Shown here one piece after another: positions 41,926 to 52,825 of a stretch of DNA of 64,000 nt. The position numbers and the translations under genes were made by a program. A model generated the notes under the pieces. That model had not been told where the DNA came from, ran no database searches, and saw only the letters and a program-made list of their open reading frames with translations. The first letter of the stretch is position 1, and every line of letters starts with the position of its first letter. This stretch comes from Stenotrophomonas maltophilia R551-3 (lineage in GTDB: Bacteria; Pseudomonadota; Gammaproteobacteria; Xanthomonadales; Xanthomonadaceae). The stretch spans positions 2,036,501 through 2,100,500 of the forward strand of contig NC_011071.1 of NCBI RefSeq assembly GCF_000020665.1, in the 5' to 3' direction.

Positions 41926-42791
41926 GCGCCTGCCTTTGCCGCACGGCGGTACAGGGTGCGTCCGCAGGGCTGGATCAGGTCGGCGGCGTGCAGGTAGTTC
42001 TCCGAGTGGCCGGTGTAGAGCAGGCCATCGTCGGACAGGTGCTGCACCAGCCGGCCCAGGATCGCGCGCTGGGTCGGCTTGTCGAAGTAGATCATCACGT
42101 TGCGGCAGAACAGCGCATCGAACGGGCCACCGACGTCGTAGCGCGGCGCGAGCAGGTTCAGTGGACGGAACTCGATCAGATCGCGCAGCGCCGGCAGCAC
42201 GCGGCACTGGCCCTCGTTGGGGCCGCTGCCGCGCTGGAAGTAGCGGCGGCGCAGGTCCGGGTCGAGGCTCGCAACGCGATCGATGTTGTAGACGCCACGG
42301 CCGGCGGTGGCCAGCACCTGGGTGTCGACGTCGGTGGCGATGATGCGTACGGGCGGCTTCATTGTGCCGAAGGCCTCGCAGGCGGTGATCGCCATCGAAT
42401 AGGGTTCTTCGCCGGTGGAGGCGGCGCAGGACCACAGCAGCAGCGGCGCACGGCTGGCGCGCTGCTGCAGTTCTTCGCGCAGCTTGTCGAAGTGGTGCGG
42501 TTCGCGGAAGAACGAGGTCAGGTTGGTGGTCAGGGCGTTGGTGAACGCCTGCCACTCGTCACCGTCCTCCTGCTCCAGATGGTCCAGATACTGCTGGAAG
42601 CTGCGCATGCCCAGCGTGCGCAGGCGGCGCGACAGGCGGCCATAGACCATGTCGCGCTTGGCCGGGGCAAGGGCAATGCCCACGCGCTGGTAGATCAGGT
42701 CGCAGACGCGGCGGAAATCACGGTCGGCGAACTCGAACTCGCGCGGGCCGGTGACGATGGGAGTAGGACTTTGCACGGGGGACGTGTCCAT
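41922..42791 (-). CDS. cheR: Chemotaxis protein methyltransferase
   Basis: 289 residues. The N-terminal CheR domain ([36 protein letters not shown]) is followed by the SAM-dependent methyltransferase domain: [16 protein letters not shown] (SAM-binding motif I), [11 protein letters not shown] and [14 protein letters not shown]. It methylates receptor glutamates. It lies 37 bases downstream of an MCP whose C-terminus ends DWQEF, a likely CheR-docking pentapeptide. Confidence 0.97.
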   Translation of the reverse strand: MDTSPVQSPTPIVTGPREFEFADRDFRRVCDLIYQRVGIALAPAKRDMVYGRLSRRLRTLGMRSFQQYLDHLEQEDGDEWQAFTNALTTNLTSFFREPHHFDKLREELQQRASRAPLLLWSCAASTGEEPYSMAITACEAFGTMKPPVRIIATDVDTQVLATAGRGVYNIDRVASLDPDLRRRYFQRGSGPNEGQCRVLPALRDLIEFRPLNLLAPRYDVGGPFDALFCRNVMIYFDKPTQRAILGRLVQHLSDDGLLYTGHSENYLHAADLIQPCGRTLYRRAAKAGA

Positions 42792-42828
42792 CGGCAGAGG
42801 CGGCGGCCGAAGCCGCCGCGGGTGGGTC

Positions 42829-45096
42829 TCAGAATTCCTGCCAGTCGCTGTCGCTGGCGACGAAGGTGCTGGCGTTGCTGCTGCGACGCAGTGGTGCCGG
42901 TGCGACCTGCGGACGCGGCGCAACCGCTGCGGTGGTGGCTGGCTCGACACGCGCGGCCACTGCCTTCATCGCGGCGGAGACCTGGTTGTCCAGGCGGAAG
43001 ATCGCCACGGCGTCGGCCAGCTGGCCAGCTTGTTCTTCCATCGCACGTGCGGCGGCGGTGGCTTCTTCCACCAGCGCAGCATTCTGCTGGGTGGTTTCGT
43101 CCATCTGCACCACGGTCTGGTTGACCTGCTCGATGCCGGCCGACTGCTCCTGCGAGGCCGCGGAGATCTCGGCCATGATGTCGGTCACGCGCTGCACCGA
43201 GGCGACGATCTCGGCCATGGTGCTGCCGGCCTGGTGGACCAGGCTGGAGCCCTCGGCGACCTTGCCGACCGAGTCATCGATCAGGCCCTTGATCTCCTTG
43301 GCGGCGGCGGCCGAGCGCTGGGCGAGGGTGCGCACTTCGCTGGCGACCACGGCAAAGCCACGGCCCTGTTCGCCGGCACGTGCGGCTTCCACTGCGGCGT
43401 TCAGCGCCAGGATGTTGGTCTGGAAGGCGATGCCATCGATGACGCTGATGATCTCGGCGATCTTCTTCGACGAGGCTTCGATGGCCGACATGGTGTTGAC
43501 CACCTGGCCGACCACGCTGCCACCCTGCGAGGCCACACCCTGCGCGCCGATGGCGAGCTGGTTGGCCTGGCGGGCATGCTCGGCGTTCTGGCGCACGGTG
43601 GAGGTCAGCTCCTCCATCGAGGCCGCGGTTTCTTCCAGATTGGCAGCCTGCTGCTCGGTACGGCGCGACAGGTCGCTGTTGCCCGACGCGATCTCACCAG
43701 CGGCGAGGGTGATGCTGGACGTGCTGGCCTGGATCTGGCCGACGATCTGGGTCAGCTGGGTGACGGTGGTGTTGGCATCGTCACGCATGCGCGCGAACAC
43801 GCCCTGGTAATCGCCATGCATGCGTGCGGTCAGGTCGCCTTCGGCGATGGCCGACAGCAGCTGCGAGAGCTTGCCGAGGTTGTCATCGCTGACCGCCATC
43901 ATCGCGTTGAGGTTTTCCAGCATCAGGCGGAAATCGTGGTCGAAGCCCTGCGCGTCGCCACGACGGCTGAAGTCGCCGGCGGCGGCGGAACTGGCCAACT
44001 GCTTGATCTCGGCGTTGATGCGGCCAAGGTTGGCCTTGACCGTATCGACGGTGGTGGTCATCACCGCCTTCTCGCCCGGGTAGCGTGCGATGTCACGGCT
44101 GAGGTCGCCGACTGCGTACTGCTGCACGACCTCCAGTACATCGTGCAGGGTCTGCACATGGCCACCGACCAGGGCGTTGGTTTCCTGCACCATCAGCCCG
44201 TATTCGCCGGGGAAGGCGCTGGCATCGATGCGGTAGCTCAGCTCGCCACCGTCGTGGCGGCGGGCCATTTCGCGCTGGCCGCCGATCACCGCGTGCAGCT
44301 GCTGCTGCATGCCGGCCATCGCCTCCAGCAGGCGGCCGGTTTCATCATGCGGCTGCGGGCCGATATGGCTGTCGAGCTTGCCGGCGGCGATACCTTCGGC
44401 GACGGCGGTGGCCTGCTTCAGCGGCACGGCGATGCGGTTGCCGATGACCCAGCTCAGGGCCAGCACGATCAGCACCAGCACGCCGCCGGAGAGGGCCATG
44501 ATGGCGGTGAACACCAGCGCCTGCTTCTGAACGTCATCCATGTAGACGCCGCTGCTGATCACCCAGTTCCAGGGTGCGAACAGGCTGGCGTAGGCCACCT
44601 TCTCGACGTCGCCCTTGCTGCCCGGCTTGGCCCAGCGGTAGTTGACGAAGCCGCCGCCGGCCTTGGCCGCCTCGACCTGGTCGTAGTAGATGCGCACGCC
44701 GTCGTCGGTGCGGAAGTCCTTCATGTCCTTGCCGACCAGGTCCTTGCGGAACGGGTGCATCAACAGGCGATAGCCGGTGTCGTAGACGTTGTAGTAATAG
44801 GTGTCGTTCTCGGCGCGCATCACTTCCAGCGCCTGCAGGGCAGCGGTCTTGGCAGCCTCCTCGCTGAGCTCGCCGGTGCCGGCCAGGCGATGGTAGTGCT
44901 GGAGGATGCCATCGCTCAGTTCGACCTGGGTCTTCAGCGCGGTCTTGCGGGTCTCGGTCAGGTCCAGGTACTGCATGCGGGCGGCGATCACCGACAGCGC
45001 GATCACGCCGAGCGCGATGAGCAGCGTCAGCAGGTTGAGCTTGCGCCGGACGGAGAGGTTGCTGAAGTAGTGTTGCCAGCGATGCAGAAGATTCAT
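42829..45096 (-). CDS. Methyl-accepting chemotaxis protein with single Cache domain
   Basis: 755 residues. TM1 (about 20-40), periplasmic sCache_2-type sensor (about 45-200; [37 protein letters not shown]), TM2 (about 205-228), HAMP (about 228-282), further HAMP-like linker units ([32 protein letters not shown]) and the cytoplasmic signalling domain with the hairpin tip [20 protein letters not shown]. The last residues are SDSDWQEF, a WxxF-type CheR/CheB docking tail. sCache_2 domains usually bind small organic acids. A sigma-28 promoter lies upstream. It starts the mcp-cheR-cheD-cheB unit. Confidence 0.95.
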   Translation of the reverse strand: MNLLHRWQHYFSNLSVRRKLNLLTLLIALGVIALSVIAARMQYLDLTETRKTALKTQVELSDGILQHYHRLAGTGELSEEAAKTAALQALEVMRAENDTYYYNVYDTGYRLLMHPFRKDLVGKDMKDFRTDDGVRIYYDQVEAAKAGGGFVNYRWAKPGSKGDVEKVAYASLFAPWNWVISSGVYMDDVQKQALVFTAIMALSGGVLVLIVLALSWVIGNRIAVPLKQATAVAEGIAAGKLDSHIGPQPHDETGRLLEAMAGMQQQLHAVIGGQREMARRHDGGELSYRIDASAFPGEYGLMVQETNALVGGHVQTLHDVLEVVQQYAVGDLSRDIARYPGEKAVMTTTVDTVKANLGRINAEIKQLASSAAAGDFSRRGDAQGFDHDFRLMLENLNAMMAVSDDNLGKLSQLLSAIAEGDLTARMHGDYQGVFARMRDDANTTVTQLTQIVGQIQASTSSITLAAGEIASGNSDLSRRTEQQAANLEETAASMEELTSTVRQNAEHARQANQLAIGAQGVASQGGSVVGQVVNTMSAIEASSKKIAEIISVIDGIAFQTNILALNAAVEAARAGEQGRGFAVVASEVRTLAQRSAAAAKEIKGLIDDSVGKVAEGSSLVHQAGSTMAEIVASVQRVTDIMAEISAASQEQSAGIEQVNQTVVQMDETTQQNAALVEEATAAARAMEEQAGQLADAVAIFRLDNQVSAAMKAVAARVEPATTAAVAPRPQVAPAPLRRSSNASTFVASDSDWQEF

Positions 45097-45167
45097 CGAG
45101 CAGGACCAGGTTGAAGCAGGCGGGCGGCGCCGAGCCGGTCGCGGCGTGATACGCCGTGACAACCCCG

Positions 45168-45194
45168 TTATCGGCCGCGGGGGCGGGGGGTTGA
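45168..45194 (-). promoter_or_regulatory. Sigma-28 (FliA) promoter of the Cache MCP operon
   Basis: Minus strand: TCAA, 15 bases, GCCGATAA (45175-45168). The -10 is an exact consensus match. The start of the MCP lies 72 bases downstream. Confidence 0.8.
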
Positions 45195-45315
45195 GGCGCA
45201 GTGTCCGAACGTATTCAGGTTTCCTTGCAGCGGCGGCTGCGGCGTTGCCTGCGGCAGGCTTTTGAAGCAACAGCAACGGCAACGGCGGTTGGTCGGCTCT
45301 GAATTTTCAGTGGTT

Positions 45316-45693
45316 GGCTGGGTCGGGGGGGGGCTGGCGGGACACGCCGTAAACCCGTCCGTGGGGGCTCGATGGCGCCATCCATGGCGCCAACGGTCCC
45401 GCCAGCCCACCCCGACCCAGCCCTCTCGGCATTCCAGTGACGGACGGCAAGAGCGTTGGGTTTCCAAGTGGGAAGAGGGGTCAGATCCGTTTTCCTGCGG
45501 AAAACGGATCTGACCCCGGAAGTGACCTGGCTTTTGTTTTTTGCTCTTCTTTCTTCAATCCGGGGTGGACGCGCACGGAAAGTGTCCGTGGCCGGGAGGG
45601 TGGGTTGCGCAGGGGCGTAAGCGCCATGGATGGCGCGCCCGAGCCTACAAGGACGTATTCACGGCGTCCCCTGCGCAATCCACCCTCCCGGCC
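45316..45693. repeat. Composite long-palindrome block, locus 2
   Basis: The gene-free gap 45097-45826 contains the same composite as 13287-13958. A stem with arms 45316-45343/45396-45422 has a loop carrying ACACGCCGTAAACC and GGCGCCAACGG. Then comes the GGGGTCAGATCC dyad (45477-45517), then a stem with 26-bp arms (one mismatch, 45590-45615/45668-45693) whose loop carries GCGCCATGGATGGCGC and GACGTATTCACGGCG. The loops match locus 1 but the arm sequences differ, each arm covarying with its partner. The two stems are inverted copies of one element. Confidence 0.75.
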
Positions 45694-45826
45694 AAATCTC
45701 AGCAGCCCAGCTTTTCGACCGACCACCCCGAGGGGCTCCGCCGTTGGCTGATATCCAGATACCCCCGTAAACGAAAACGCCCCAGCGCAGGGCCAGGGCG
45801 TTCTCGTGCGTCAGGTCAGGCAGGAA

Positions 45827-48208
45827 TCAGAACTCCTGCCAGTCTCCATCAGCCAGTTCGGTGGCCATCGGACGGCCGCCTGCAGTGCGTCGGGCCGGTG
45901 GGGCGACCGGAGCCGGTGCGACCGGTGCGGCGGCACGCGGTGCCGGCGCTGCGACTGCCTTGCGCGGAGCGGCCACGACCTCGGCTTCCTCGACCACGAA
46001 GATCGACACGGCCTCGCTGAGGTGCCCAGCCTGCTCTTCCATTGCACGTGCGGCGGCGGTGGCTTCTTCCACCAGCGCGGCGTTCTGCTGGGTGGTTTCG
46101 TCCATCTGCACCACGGTCTGGTTGACCTGTTCGATGCCGGCACTCTGTTCCTGCGAAGCCGCGGAGATCTCGGCCATGATGTCGGTCACGCGTTGCACCG
46201 AGGCGACGATCTCGCCCATGGTGGCGCCGGCCTTGTGCACCAGCGCCGAGCCGTCGTTGACCTTGCCGACCGAGTCGTCGATCAGGCCCTTGATTTCCTT
46301 GGCGGCGGCGGCCGAGCGCTGGGCGAGGGTACGCACCTCGCTGGCGACCACGGCAAAGCCACGACCCTGTTCGCCGGCACGTGCGGCTTCCACAGCGGCA
46401 TTCAGCGCCAGGATGTTGGTCTGGAACGCGATGCCGTCGATGACCGAGATGATCTCGGCGATTTTCTTCGACGAGGCCTGGATGGCCGACATCGTGGTGA
46501 CCACCTGGCCGACCACGTCGCCGCCCTGCGAGGCCACGCCATGTGCGCCGATGGCCAGCTGGTTGGCCTGGCGGGCATGCTCGGCGTTCTGGCGAACGGT
46601 CGAGGTCAGCTCCTCCATCGAGGCGGCGGTTTCTTCCAGGTTGGCGGCCTGCTGCTCGGTGCGGCGCGACAGGTCGCTGTTGCCCGAGGCGATTTCGCCG
46701 GCGGCCGAGCTGATCGCACGGCTGGACTGCTTGATACGGGTGACGATCTCGCTCAGCTGCGCGGCGGTGGCGTTGGCATCATCGCGCATGCGGGCGAACA
46801 CGCCCTGGTAATCGCCGTGCATGCGCACGGTCAGATCACCCTGCGACAGCGCAGCGAGCAGGCCGGAGATCTGTTCGATGCTGCCGGCGTTGGCGTCGAG
46901 CAGGCCGTTGATCTGCTGGGCCAGCTGCAGGAAGAAGCCTTCCTTGTCGCTGGCGTCGATGCGGCCGGACAGGTCGCCGGCGGCAGCCTGGGCGATCACG
47001 CGCGCCACTTCGGCCTCGACCTGCGCTTCCTGGGTGCGGTCGCGCCATTCCACCACGTAGCCAACAGTGTCGCCGCCTTCGTTGCGGATGGTCGACACCA
47101 CCTGGGCGAACTGGGCATCGCCGTACTGCATCGGACGACGGGCCACGCCGTGCGCCTTCAGGTTGCCGAGCAGGGTCTGGTCCATCTCGCCACGGTGCTC
47201 GAGCACGGTGACCGGCTTGCCGACCAGCGAGGCCTGCGCATCGAAGTCCGGCAGGTCGCGGCGAACCTCGTCCTGGTACTGGGTCAGGGTCTGCTGCAGG
47301 GCGCGATTGCTGTAGACGATGGTGTTGCTGGTGTCGGTCAGGTACACGCCGGTCGAGCTGTAGTCCAGCGCGGTGCGGATGCGCAGGTTCTCGCGGGCGA
47401 TGGCCTGGTCGGTTTCGGTGCGCTCGCGCAGGTCGCGCTGCATGCGCTGCATGGCCTGCATCAGCTCACCGACTTCGTCCTTGCGGCTGACATCGATATG
47501 GCCATCAAGCTTGCCACCGGCCACATCGTTGGCAACCGAGACGGCGCCACGCACGCTGCCGACCAGGGCGCGTGCGAACAGCCAGACCAGCACCAGGCCG
47601 AGCGCGGCACCGCCCAGCAGGGCGATCACGGTCAGCACGGCCGAGGCGGCGTAGGTGGATTCGGCCTCTTCGCGCGAAGCGCGGGCGAGGCGATTGTCTT
47701 CGGCAATCAGGGCTTCCAGTGCGGCCCCGGCCTTGCGGTGCTTGGCGCGGGTCTCACCGACGAAGGTGTCGATCGCATCGTCGGGCAGGTCCAGCTCCAG
47801 CATCTCGGTGACGCTGTCGTAGGAGGCCAGTGCCTCCTTCCATTCCTTGGCGAAGGTATCGAACAGCTTCTTCTGCTGCGGATTGTCGACCAGCGCCGGA
47901 TAGCCCTTGATCGACTTGTCCATGCTTTCGCGCAGTTCAGTGGACTGCTTGCGGGCGTCTGCCTTGACGTCGTCGCTTGCGCGGATCAACTGCTGGTAGG
48001 CGGCGTTGCGGTACTCACCGAGCATGCCGCGCATCTCGCCGGCCATGCGGATGCTCTCCATGCGTGAACCGGCCAACTCGGTGGTGACGTTGTTCAGCGA
48101 GTGCAGGCCACGGTAGGCGACGATGCCCTGCAGCAGCATCACCAGCAGGAGAACGCCGAAGGTCAGCATCAGCTTCGGCATCAGTTTCAGGTTGTTGATC
48201 CACGGCAT
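45827..48208 (-). CDS. Methyl-accepting chemotaxis protein with four-helix sensor and PAS domain
   Basis: 793 residues. TM1 (about 10-30), four-helix-bundle periplasmic sensor (about 32-185), TM2 (about 188-212), HAMP (about 213-265), a PAS-like domain (about 275-395; [20 protein letters not shown] and [21 protein letters not shown]), further HAMP-like repeats and the signalling domain. C-terminus DGDWQEF is the docking tail. The PAS unit suggests sensing of a cytoplasmic or redox cue in addition to the periplasmic one. No sigma-28 promoter lies directly upstream; it may be read through from the small secreted protein gene. The signalling domain is almost identical to those of the other two MCPs. 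Confidence 0.95.
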   Translation of the reverse strand: MPWINNLKLMPKLMLTFGVLLLVMLLQGIVAYRGLHSLNNVTTELAGSRMESIRMAGEMRGMLGEYRNAAYQQLIRASDDVKADARKQSTELRESMDKSIKGYPALVDNPQQKKLFDTFAKEWKEALASYDSVTEMLELDLPDDAIDTFVGETRAKHRKAGAALEALIAEDNRLARASREEAESTYAASAVLTVIALLGGAALGLVLVWLFARALVGSVRGAVSVANDVAGGKLDGHIDVSRKDEVGELMQAMQRMQRDLRERTETDQAIARENLRIRTALDYSSTGVYLTDTSNTIVYSNRALQQTLTQYQDEVRRDLPDFDAQASLVGKPVTVLEHRGEMDQTLLGNLKAHGVARRPMQYGDAQFAQVVSTIRNEGGDTVGYVVEWRDRTQEAQVEAEVARVIAQAAAGDLSGRIDASDKEGFFLQLAQQINGLLDANAGSIEQISGLLAALSQGDLTVRMHGDYQGVFARMRDDANATAAQLSEIVTRIKQSSRAISSAAGEIASGNSDLSRRTEQQAANLEETAASMEELTSTVRQNAEHARQANQLAIGAHGVASQGGDVVGQVVTTMSAIQASSKKIAEIISVIDGIAFQTNILALNAAVEAARAGEQGRGFAVVASEVRTLAQRSAAAAKEIKGLIDDSVGKVNDGSALVHKAGATMGEIVASVQRVTDIMAEISAASQEQSAGIEQVNQTVVQMDETTQQNAALVEEATAAARAMEEQAGHLSEAVSIFVVEEAEVVAAPRKAVAAPAPRAAAPVAPAPVAPPARRTAGGRPMATELADGDWQEF

Positions 48209-48264
48209 GGGCGTTGCGATCTCCTAAGGCAGACGCGTCCGGGCGTCGGGCCCGGTTGCAGCAG

Positions 48265-48296
48265 CGACCACGCCGGTCCAAGGGCCGGCGTGGTCG
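48265..48296. terminator. Hairpin between the small secreted protein gene and the downstream MCP
   Basis: CGACCACGCCGG (48265-48276) pairs with CCGGCGTGGTCG (48285-48296), 12-bp stem, 8-base loop, no T-run. It may attenuate or process the transcript between the two minus-strand genes. Confidence 0.5.
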
Positions 48297-48309
48297 GATG
48301 GACAGCGGA

Positions 48310-48693
48310 TTACTTGATGTTGGCCAGCTTCAGGCCAGCCGGCGAGCTGACTTCGATTTCGGCGCGCGAGGCGTCGCGCTGGATCTTGCCGATGACGCAC
48401 ACGGTCTTGCCTTCCAGCGTTTCCAGCGGGAAGGAGAACTTGCCGCGGTTCTCACCGGCGATGCGGGCCGAGAAGGTGTGGCGCGGGAAGGCGCCGCCCA
48501 TGTACAGGAAGGTCGGCTGGCCTTCGGAACCTTCCGCGTAGCGAGCCTTCTCGACCTTGCCACAGACCATGCCGTCCTTGCCGACCGAGCGCGGTGCCAG
48601 TTCCGGCGGGATCATGTCGGCCGCCTGGGCGAAAGCGGAGGACGCAGTGGTGGCCAGGACAGCGGCCGAAACGAACGCAAGCAGGGACTTCAT
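48310..48693 (-). CDS. Small secreted protein of unknown function in the chemotaxis cluster
   Basis: 127 residues. Clear Sec signal (MKSLLAFVSAAVLATTASSA then FAQA); the mature part is about 104 residues: MIPPELAPRSVGKDGMVCGK, FLYMGGAFPRHTFSARIAGE, TLEGKTVCVIGKIQRDASR. Two cysteines (GMVCGK, KTVCVIGK) could form a disulfide. The beta-rich pattern with GKIQR at the end recalls OB-fold nucleic-acid-binding-like periplasmic proteins, but no family was recognised with confidence. It lies between cheW and an MCP, and its own upstream region has a sigma-28-like promoter, so a motility or chemotaxis role is inferred. Confidence 0.8.
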   Translation of the reverse strand: MKSLLAFVSAAVLATTASSAFAQAADMIPPELAPRSVGKDGMVCGKVEKARYAEGSEGQPTFLYMGGAFPRHTFSARIAGENRGKFSFPLETLEGKTVCVIGKIQRDASRAEIEVSSPAGLKLANIK

Positions 48694-48765
48694 CGAGGTG
48701 TATCTCCGGGGATGGTGATGGTCGTTCCGGTCCTGCGCGCTCCTGCGCGGCCGGCTTCTGTCCCC

Positions 48766-48792
48766 CTATCGGCACTGCCGGGGGGAACTGAA
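48766..48792 (-). promoter_or_regulatory. Sigma-28-like promoter of the small secreted protein gene
   Basis: Minus strand: TTCAGTTC, 11 bases, GCCGATAG. One mismatch in the -10 against GCCGATAA. About 73 bases upstream of the start codon. Confidence 0.6.
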
Positions 48793-48829
48793 GGGTTTTG
48801 TGACCAGAACGTGAAGCAGGTCCGCTGGC

Positions 48830-49321
48830 TCAGGCGGCGGCGTCTTCGACGAGGCTGGCCTGGCCCATGTCCGCACTGTCGAGCAGGGTCTCGATGTCCA
48901 GCAGGATCAGCATGCGGTCGTCCTGGGTGCCGATGCCGGAAATGAAGCGGGTATCGACGGCAGCGCCGAATTCCGGAGTCGGGCGGATCTGCTCGGCCGA
49001 CAGCGGGATCACGTCGGAGACGCTGTCCACGACGATGCCGACCACGCGGTCGTCGACATTCAGCACGATCATCACGGTGAAGGCGTCGTAGCGGGCATTG
49101 TCCAGGCGCAGCTTCAGGCGCAGATCGATGACGGGCACGATGGTGCCGCGCAGGTTGATCACACCCTTGATGTAGTCCGGTGCATCCGGCACGCGGGTGA
49201 CCGCGTCGTAGCCGCGGATTTCCTGCACCTTGAGGATGTCCACGCCGTAGTGCTCGGCGCCGAGGGTGAAGCTGAGGAATTCGCCACCGGCGCTGGCGGT
49301 GGTGCTGGTCTTGTCGTTCAT
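48830..49321 (-). CDS. cheW: Chemotaxis coupling protein CheW
   Basis: 163 residues, single CheW domain: [41 protein letters not shown] and [18 protein letters not shown]. It links MCPs to CheA. Located upstream (in transcription order) of the small secreted protein and between MCP genes. A consensus FliA promoter lies 43 bases upstream, so it is probably a separately initiated unit. Confidence 0.96.
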   Translation of the reverse strand: MNDKTSTTASAGGEFLSFTLGAEHYGVDILKVQEIRGYDAVTRVPDAPDYIKGVINLRGTIVPVIDLRLKLRLDNARYDAFTVMIVLNVDDRVVGIVVDSVSDVIPLSAEQIRPTPEFGAAVDTRFISGIGTQDDRMLILLDIETLLDSADMGQASLVEDAAA

Positions 49322-49363
49322 CGAGGGGTCCTGGTTCTGCCGGAAGTCCCGGTGTCAGGCTCG

Positions 49364-49390
49364 ATATCGGCCCCTCGTCGGGGGACTTTA
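49364..49390 (-). promoter_or_regulatory. Sigma-28 promoter of cheW
   Basis: Minus strand: TAAAGTCC, 11 bases, GCCGATAT. Near-perfect match to the FliA consensus, ideal spacing, 43 bases before the cheW ATG. Confidence 0.85.
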
Positions 49391-49405
49391 GGTGTGGCGC
49401 CGGGG

Positions 49406-49512
49406 CATCCACGCATGGTGTGGATCTACACGGGAGGCGGTAGTGCCGGCCGCTGGCCGGCAACCTGGCAACAATGTGGATACGGCCATTGCCGGCCAGC
49501 GGCCGGCACTAC
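49406..49512. repeat. Three SMAG units
   Basis: An inverted unit 49406-49429 (ending GGATCTAC) and an inverted pair 49440-49462 / 49489-49512 (GTAGTGCCGGCCGCTGGCC). Located between the YcgR-like gene stop and the cheW promoter. Confidence 0.87.
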
Positions 49513-49525
49513 CTGTTGGACGGCC

Positions 49526-50299
49526 CTACAGCTCGCCGTTGCGACGCGCCTTGCGCTGGCGGTCGATGCGGAAGATGTAGCGCTGGATGGCACTGTCGCC
49601 GCCACGCGGCAGGATGTCGAAGCGCATGCCCACGCGCTTGATCTCGATGCCATTGGGTTGGCGCTGTGGCAGCAGGTTGCAGACAACCAGCTCGATCTCC
49701 AGGTCCGGGCCGTCGGGCAGCGACAGCACGGCCGGGTAGCGCTTCTGCAGGCTGAACACCGCGCAGTCGGTGGGCACCACCACGGCCAGGCCGCCGCCAC
49801 TGATATCAACCACCCGCATCGACAGTGCCTCGCTACGGTCTTCGGCGGCCGGCAGCTGCAGCTGCGGCGAGTCGGTGACCGGGGTCTCCAGCCGGTACAG
49901 TTCACGCCGCTGCAGGTGCACCAGCTCGTCTGGCAGCGGGGCGCGGAAGGCGACGTGACCATCGTTGTCCACGCGCTGCAGTTCCTGCAGCCGGAAGCGC
50001 ACCAGCACGCGTTCAAGCTGGGCGAAGCACAGCAGATGGTCGGCCTGCTCGGCGGCGCGGTTGGACGCTTCCTGGGGGCTGCCATCGAGCAGGAGGTAGT
50101 CTTCGTCCTCGTCGAGCTCAAGCAGCGCAGTCGGGAACGAACGGTCGCGGCCGTCGATATGTGCGTTGATCAGCGAACGCTGGTCGATCAGCGAACGCAG
50201 CAGCTGCCGCAGCTGGCGCGGGTTGCGGACCAGGAAGCGTTCGTCAGCGGCGTCGGCCGCGTGGACATCGTGCACTGCAGTGTCGTTGCCGTCGGACAT
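49526..50299 (-). CDS. YcgR-like PilZ-domain flagellar brake protein
   Basis: 257 residues. The N-terminal YcgR domain (about 20-125; [20 protein letters not shown]) is followed by a C-terminal PilZ domain (about 130-250). The cyclic-di-GMP-binding residues are visible: [10 protein letters not shown] (RxxxR) and [12 protein letters not shown] (D/NxSxxG). It binds cyclic-di-GMP and slows the flagellar motor. RpfG elsewhere in the window degrades the same messenger. ATG 50299 (MSDGNDTA) was chosen because the sigma-28-like promoter (50355-50381) lies upstream of it. Confidence 0.93.
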
Positions 50300-50354
50300 G
50301 GAATCTACGGTCAGGGGCGGGCGCCAGCACGCGTTGGCGCATGGCTCGATGGGG

Positions 50355-50381
50355 ATATCGGCCACTGTGCTGGATTATGAA
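50355..50381 (-). promoter_or_regulatory. Sigma-28-like promoter of the YcgR-like gene
   Basis: Minus strand: TTCA, 15 bases, GCCGATAT. About 56 bases before the ATG. Confidence 0.65.
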
Positions 50382-50406
50382 GTGAGAATTGCATCACTTT
50401 CCATAA

Positions 50407-50445
50407 GGGGTCGGATCCCTTCCCCTCGGGAAGGGATCCGACCCC
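50407..50445. terminator. GGGGTCGGATCC dyad between mcp and the YcgR-like gene
   Basis: GGGGTCGGATCCCTTCCC and its complement with a 3-base tip, 6 bases beyond the MCP stop. Probable terminator; same repeat family as 13701, 45477 and 52963. Confidence 0.75.
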
Positions 50446-50451
50446 GCTACC

Positions 50452-52689
50452 TCAGAACTCCTGCCAGTCGCCCTCTGCGGCCAGCGCCGGCTGTGCCACC
50501 GACGCACGCAATGCGCGCTTGGCAGCCGGCGCAGCGGTCGCCACCTGGCGCGGAACCGGTGCCGCGGCCAGGCGCGTCGGCGCGGCCGTCGTACCCTGTG
50601 AGGCCAGGCGGAAGCGAGCTACTGCTTCGCCCAGCTGCACGGCCTGGTCTTCCATCGCGCGTGCGGCGGCGGTGGCTTCCTCTACCAGTGCGGCGTTCTG
50701 CTGGGTGGTCTCGTCCATCTGCACCACAGTCTGGTTGACCTGCTCGATGCCAGCGCTCTGTTCCTGCGAGGCCGCGGAGATCTCGGCCATGATGTCGGTC
50801 ACGCGCTGCACCGAGGCGACGATCTCGCCCATGGTGCTGCCGGCCTGGTGCACGAGGCTGGAGCCTTCGGCGACCTTGCCGACCGAGTCATCGATCAGGC
50901 CCTTGATCTCCTTGGCGGCGGCGGCCGAGCGCTGGGCGAGGGTGCGCACCTCGCTGGCGACCACGGCGAAGCCGCGGCCCTGTTCGCCGGCACGTGCGGC
51001 TTCCACCGCGGCGTTCAGCGCCAGGATGTTGGTCTGGAACGAAATGCCGTCGATGACAGAGATGATCTCGGCGATCTTCTTCGAGGAGGCTTCGATGGCC
51101 GACATGGTGGTCACCACCTGGCCGACCACGTCGCCGCCCTGCGAGGCCACGCCGTGCGCACCGATCGCCAGCTGGTTGGCCTGGCGGGCATGCTCGGCGT
51201 TCTGGCGCACGGTCGAGGTCAGCTCCTCCATCGAGGCGGCGGTTTCTTCCAGGTTGGCTGCCTGCTGTTCGGTGCGGCGTGACAGGTCGCTGTTGCCCGA
51301 CGCGATCTCGCCGGCGGCCAGGGTGATGCTGGAGGCACTGGCCTGGATCTGGCCGACGATCTGAGTCAGCTGCGCGACAGTGGTGTTGGCGTCGTCACGC
51401 ATGCGTGCGAACACGCCATTGAACTGTCCATCCATGCGGGCGGTCAGGTCGCCGGCAGCGATCGACTGCAGCAGCTGCGACAACTGGCCCAGATTGCCGT
51501 CGGCCACCTGCATCATGGTGTTCAGCTGCTCGATCATGACCTTGAAATCATGCTGGAAACGCTGGGCATCGCCGCGCTGGCTGAAGTCGCCGGCCGCCGC
51601 TGCGGCGGCCAGCTGCTGGATCTGGGTGTTGATCGCCAGCAGGCTGGCCTTGGCGGCATCCATCGACTCGTGCAGGATCGCGCGGCTGCCCGGCAGGCGG
51701 CGTGCGTCCGGCGCAAGGTTGCCGATGGCGTACTGGTTGAGCACGTCGATGGCATCGCGGATCGCATCAAGGTGTTCGAAGATCACCGTGTTGATGCCGC
51801 CGGCCAGCTGGCCATACACGCCCGGGAAGTCCTCCGGGATACGGTGGCTGATATCCGGGCCGGCATGCATCTGCGCCATCAGCTGGGTCTGCTCGGAGAA
51901 GCGGCGCAGCATCGCGGTCATCTCGGCCGTGGCGGCCAGCATCTTGCCGGCTTCGTCCTTGCTGGTGGCCTGGGTGCTGACACTGAGGTCGCCACGGGCG
52001 ACGGCCTGGATCGCGTGCACGGCCTTGCCCAGCGGACCGGTGACGGCGCGCGAGATGACCATGGCCAGCGCAGCGGCCACCAGCGACAGCAGCACGATGC
52101 AGCCGATGATGGCGAGCATGCTGGTGCGGTGGGTGGCGTTGGCATCGGCGATCTTGGCATCCATCAGGCCGCCGATGTGGGTGCCGAGGGTCTTCATCGC
52201 GGCGAACAGGTCGCGGCGTGCGGGCCGCGACTGTTCGTCGGAGATCTGCTGCGCCAGTGCGCCGTCACCGGCCGCGACGGCTTCGCGCATGGCCTTGTTG
52301 GCGGCAAAGTAGCGGTCCAGCTGCACGTTGGCCGCGCCATACAGTTCGCGCTCCTTGGCCAGTGCAGGCAGTGCCGAGTAGGCGGCCAGTTCGTCATGCA
52401 CGGCCTTGGCGGTGTCGTCCATGCGCTTGTAGTAGTCGGCCACTTTGTCCGGCTGCTCGAGCATGCTCAGCAGCGCCAGCTCGTAGGTGCGGAACTCGCC
52501 CAGCTGCGAGCGTGCCTCGCCGAGGTGCTGTACCGAAGGAATATCGTTGCTGGCCATCTCGCCCAGTTGCTTGTTGGCCTCGTTGAGCCGCAGCAGCGCG
52601 AACGCGCCGAGGACGAGGGTCATCAAGGTGGTGAGGGTGAACCCCACGGCCAGCTTGCGGGCGATGGGCAGATCTTGGAACCACTTCAT
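50452..52689 (-). CDS. Methyl-accepting chemotaxis protein with four-helix sensor
   Basis: 745 residues. TM1 (about 10-32), 4HB_MCP_1-type periplasmic domain (about 33-190), TM2 (about 190-212), HAMP (about 212-265), several HAMP-like units ([32 protein letters not shown]) and the signalling domain with [21 protein letters not shown]-terminus EGDWQEF is the docking tail. A consensus sigma-28 promoter lies upstream (52799-52825), and the DNA and protein of its signalling domain are almost identical to the MCPs at 42829 and 45827. Confidence 0.95.
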   Translation of the reverse strand: MKWFQDLPIARKLAVGFTLTTLMTLVLGAFALLRLNEANKQLGEMASNDIPSVQHLGEARSQLGEFRTYELALLSMLEQPDKVADYYKRMDDTAKAVHDELAAYSALPALAKERELYGAANVQLDRYFAANKAMREAVAAGDGALAQQISDEQSRPARRDLFAAMKTLGTHIGGLMDAKIADANATHRTSMLAIIGCIVLLSLVAAALAMVISRAVTGPLGKAVHAIQAVARGDLSVSTQATSKDEAGKMLAATAEMTAMLRRFSEQTQLMAQMHAGPDISHRIPEDFPGVYGQLAGGINTVIFEHLDAIRDAIDVLNQYAIGNLAPDARRLPGSRAILHESMDAAKASLLAINTQIQQLAAAAAAGDFSQRGDAQRFQHDFKVMIEQLNTMMQVADGNLGQLSQLLQSIAAGDLTARMDGQFNGVFARMRDDANTTVAQLTQIVGQIQASASSITLAAGEIASGNSDLSRRTEQQAANLEETAASMEELTSTVRQNAEHARQANQLAIGAHGVASQGGDVVGQVVTTMSAIEASSKKIAEIISVIDGISFQTNILALNAAVEAARAGEQGRGFAVVASEVRTLAQRSAAAAKEIKGLIDDSVGKVAEGSSLVHQAGSTMGEIVASVQRVTDIMAEISAASQEQSAGIEQVNQTVVQMDETTQQNAALVEEATAAARAMEDQAVQLGEAVARFRLASQGTTAAPTRLAAAPVPRQVATAAPAAKRALRASVAQPALAAEGDWQEF

Positions 52690-52798
52690 GCAGGGTGCTC
52701 CAGGTGGGCAGGATGCCGGCGTCGTTGCGTCGGCTGGGGGTGGTTGCAGAGCGAACGGTGGTGCCCGGTGGGGGTTCGGTGACGGCCGTCAAAGCGAG

Positions 52799-52825
52799 AT
52801 AGCGGCGTGCTGCGGGCGGACTTTA
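52799..52825 (-). promoter_or_regulatory. Sigma-28 promoter of the four-helix MCP
   Basis: Minus strand: TAAAGTCC, 11 bases, GCCGCTAT. About 110 bases before the ATG. The rest of the 390-base gap to cheA holds the GGGGTCGGATCC dyad and a terminator; no gene was seen. Confidence 0.75.
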
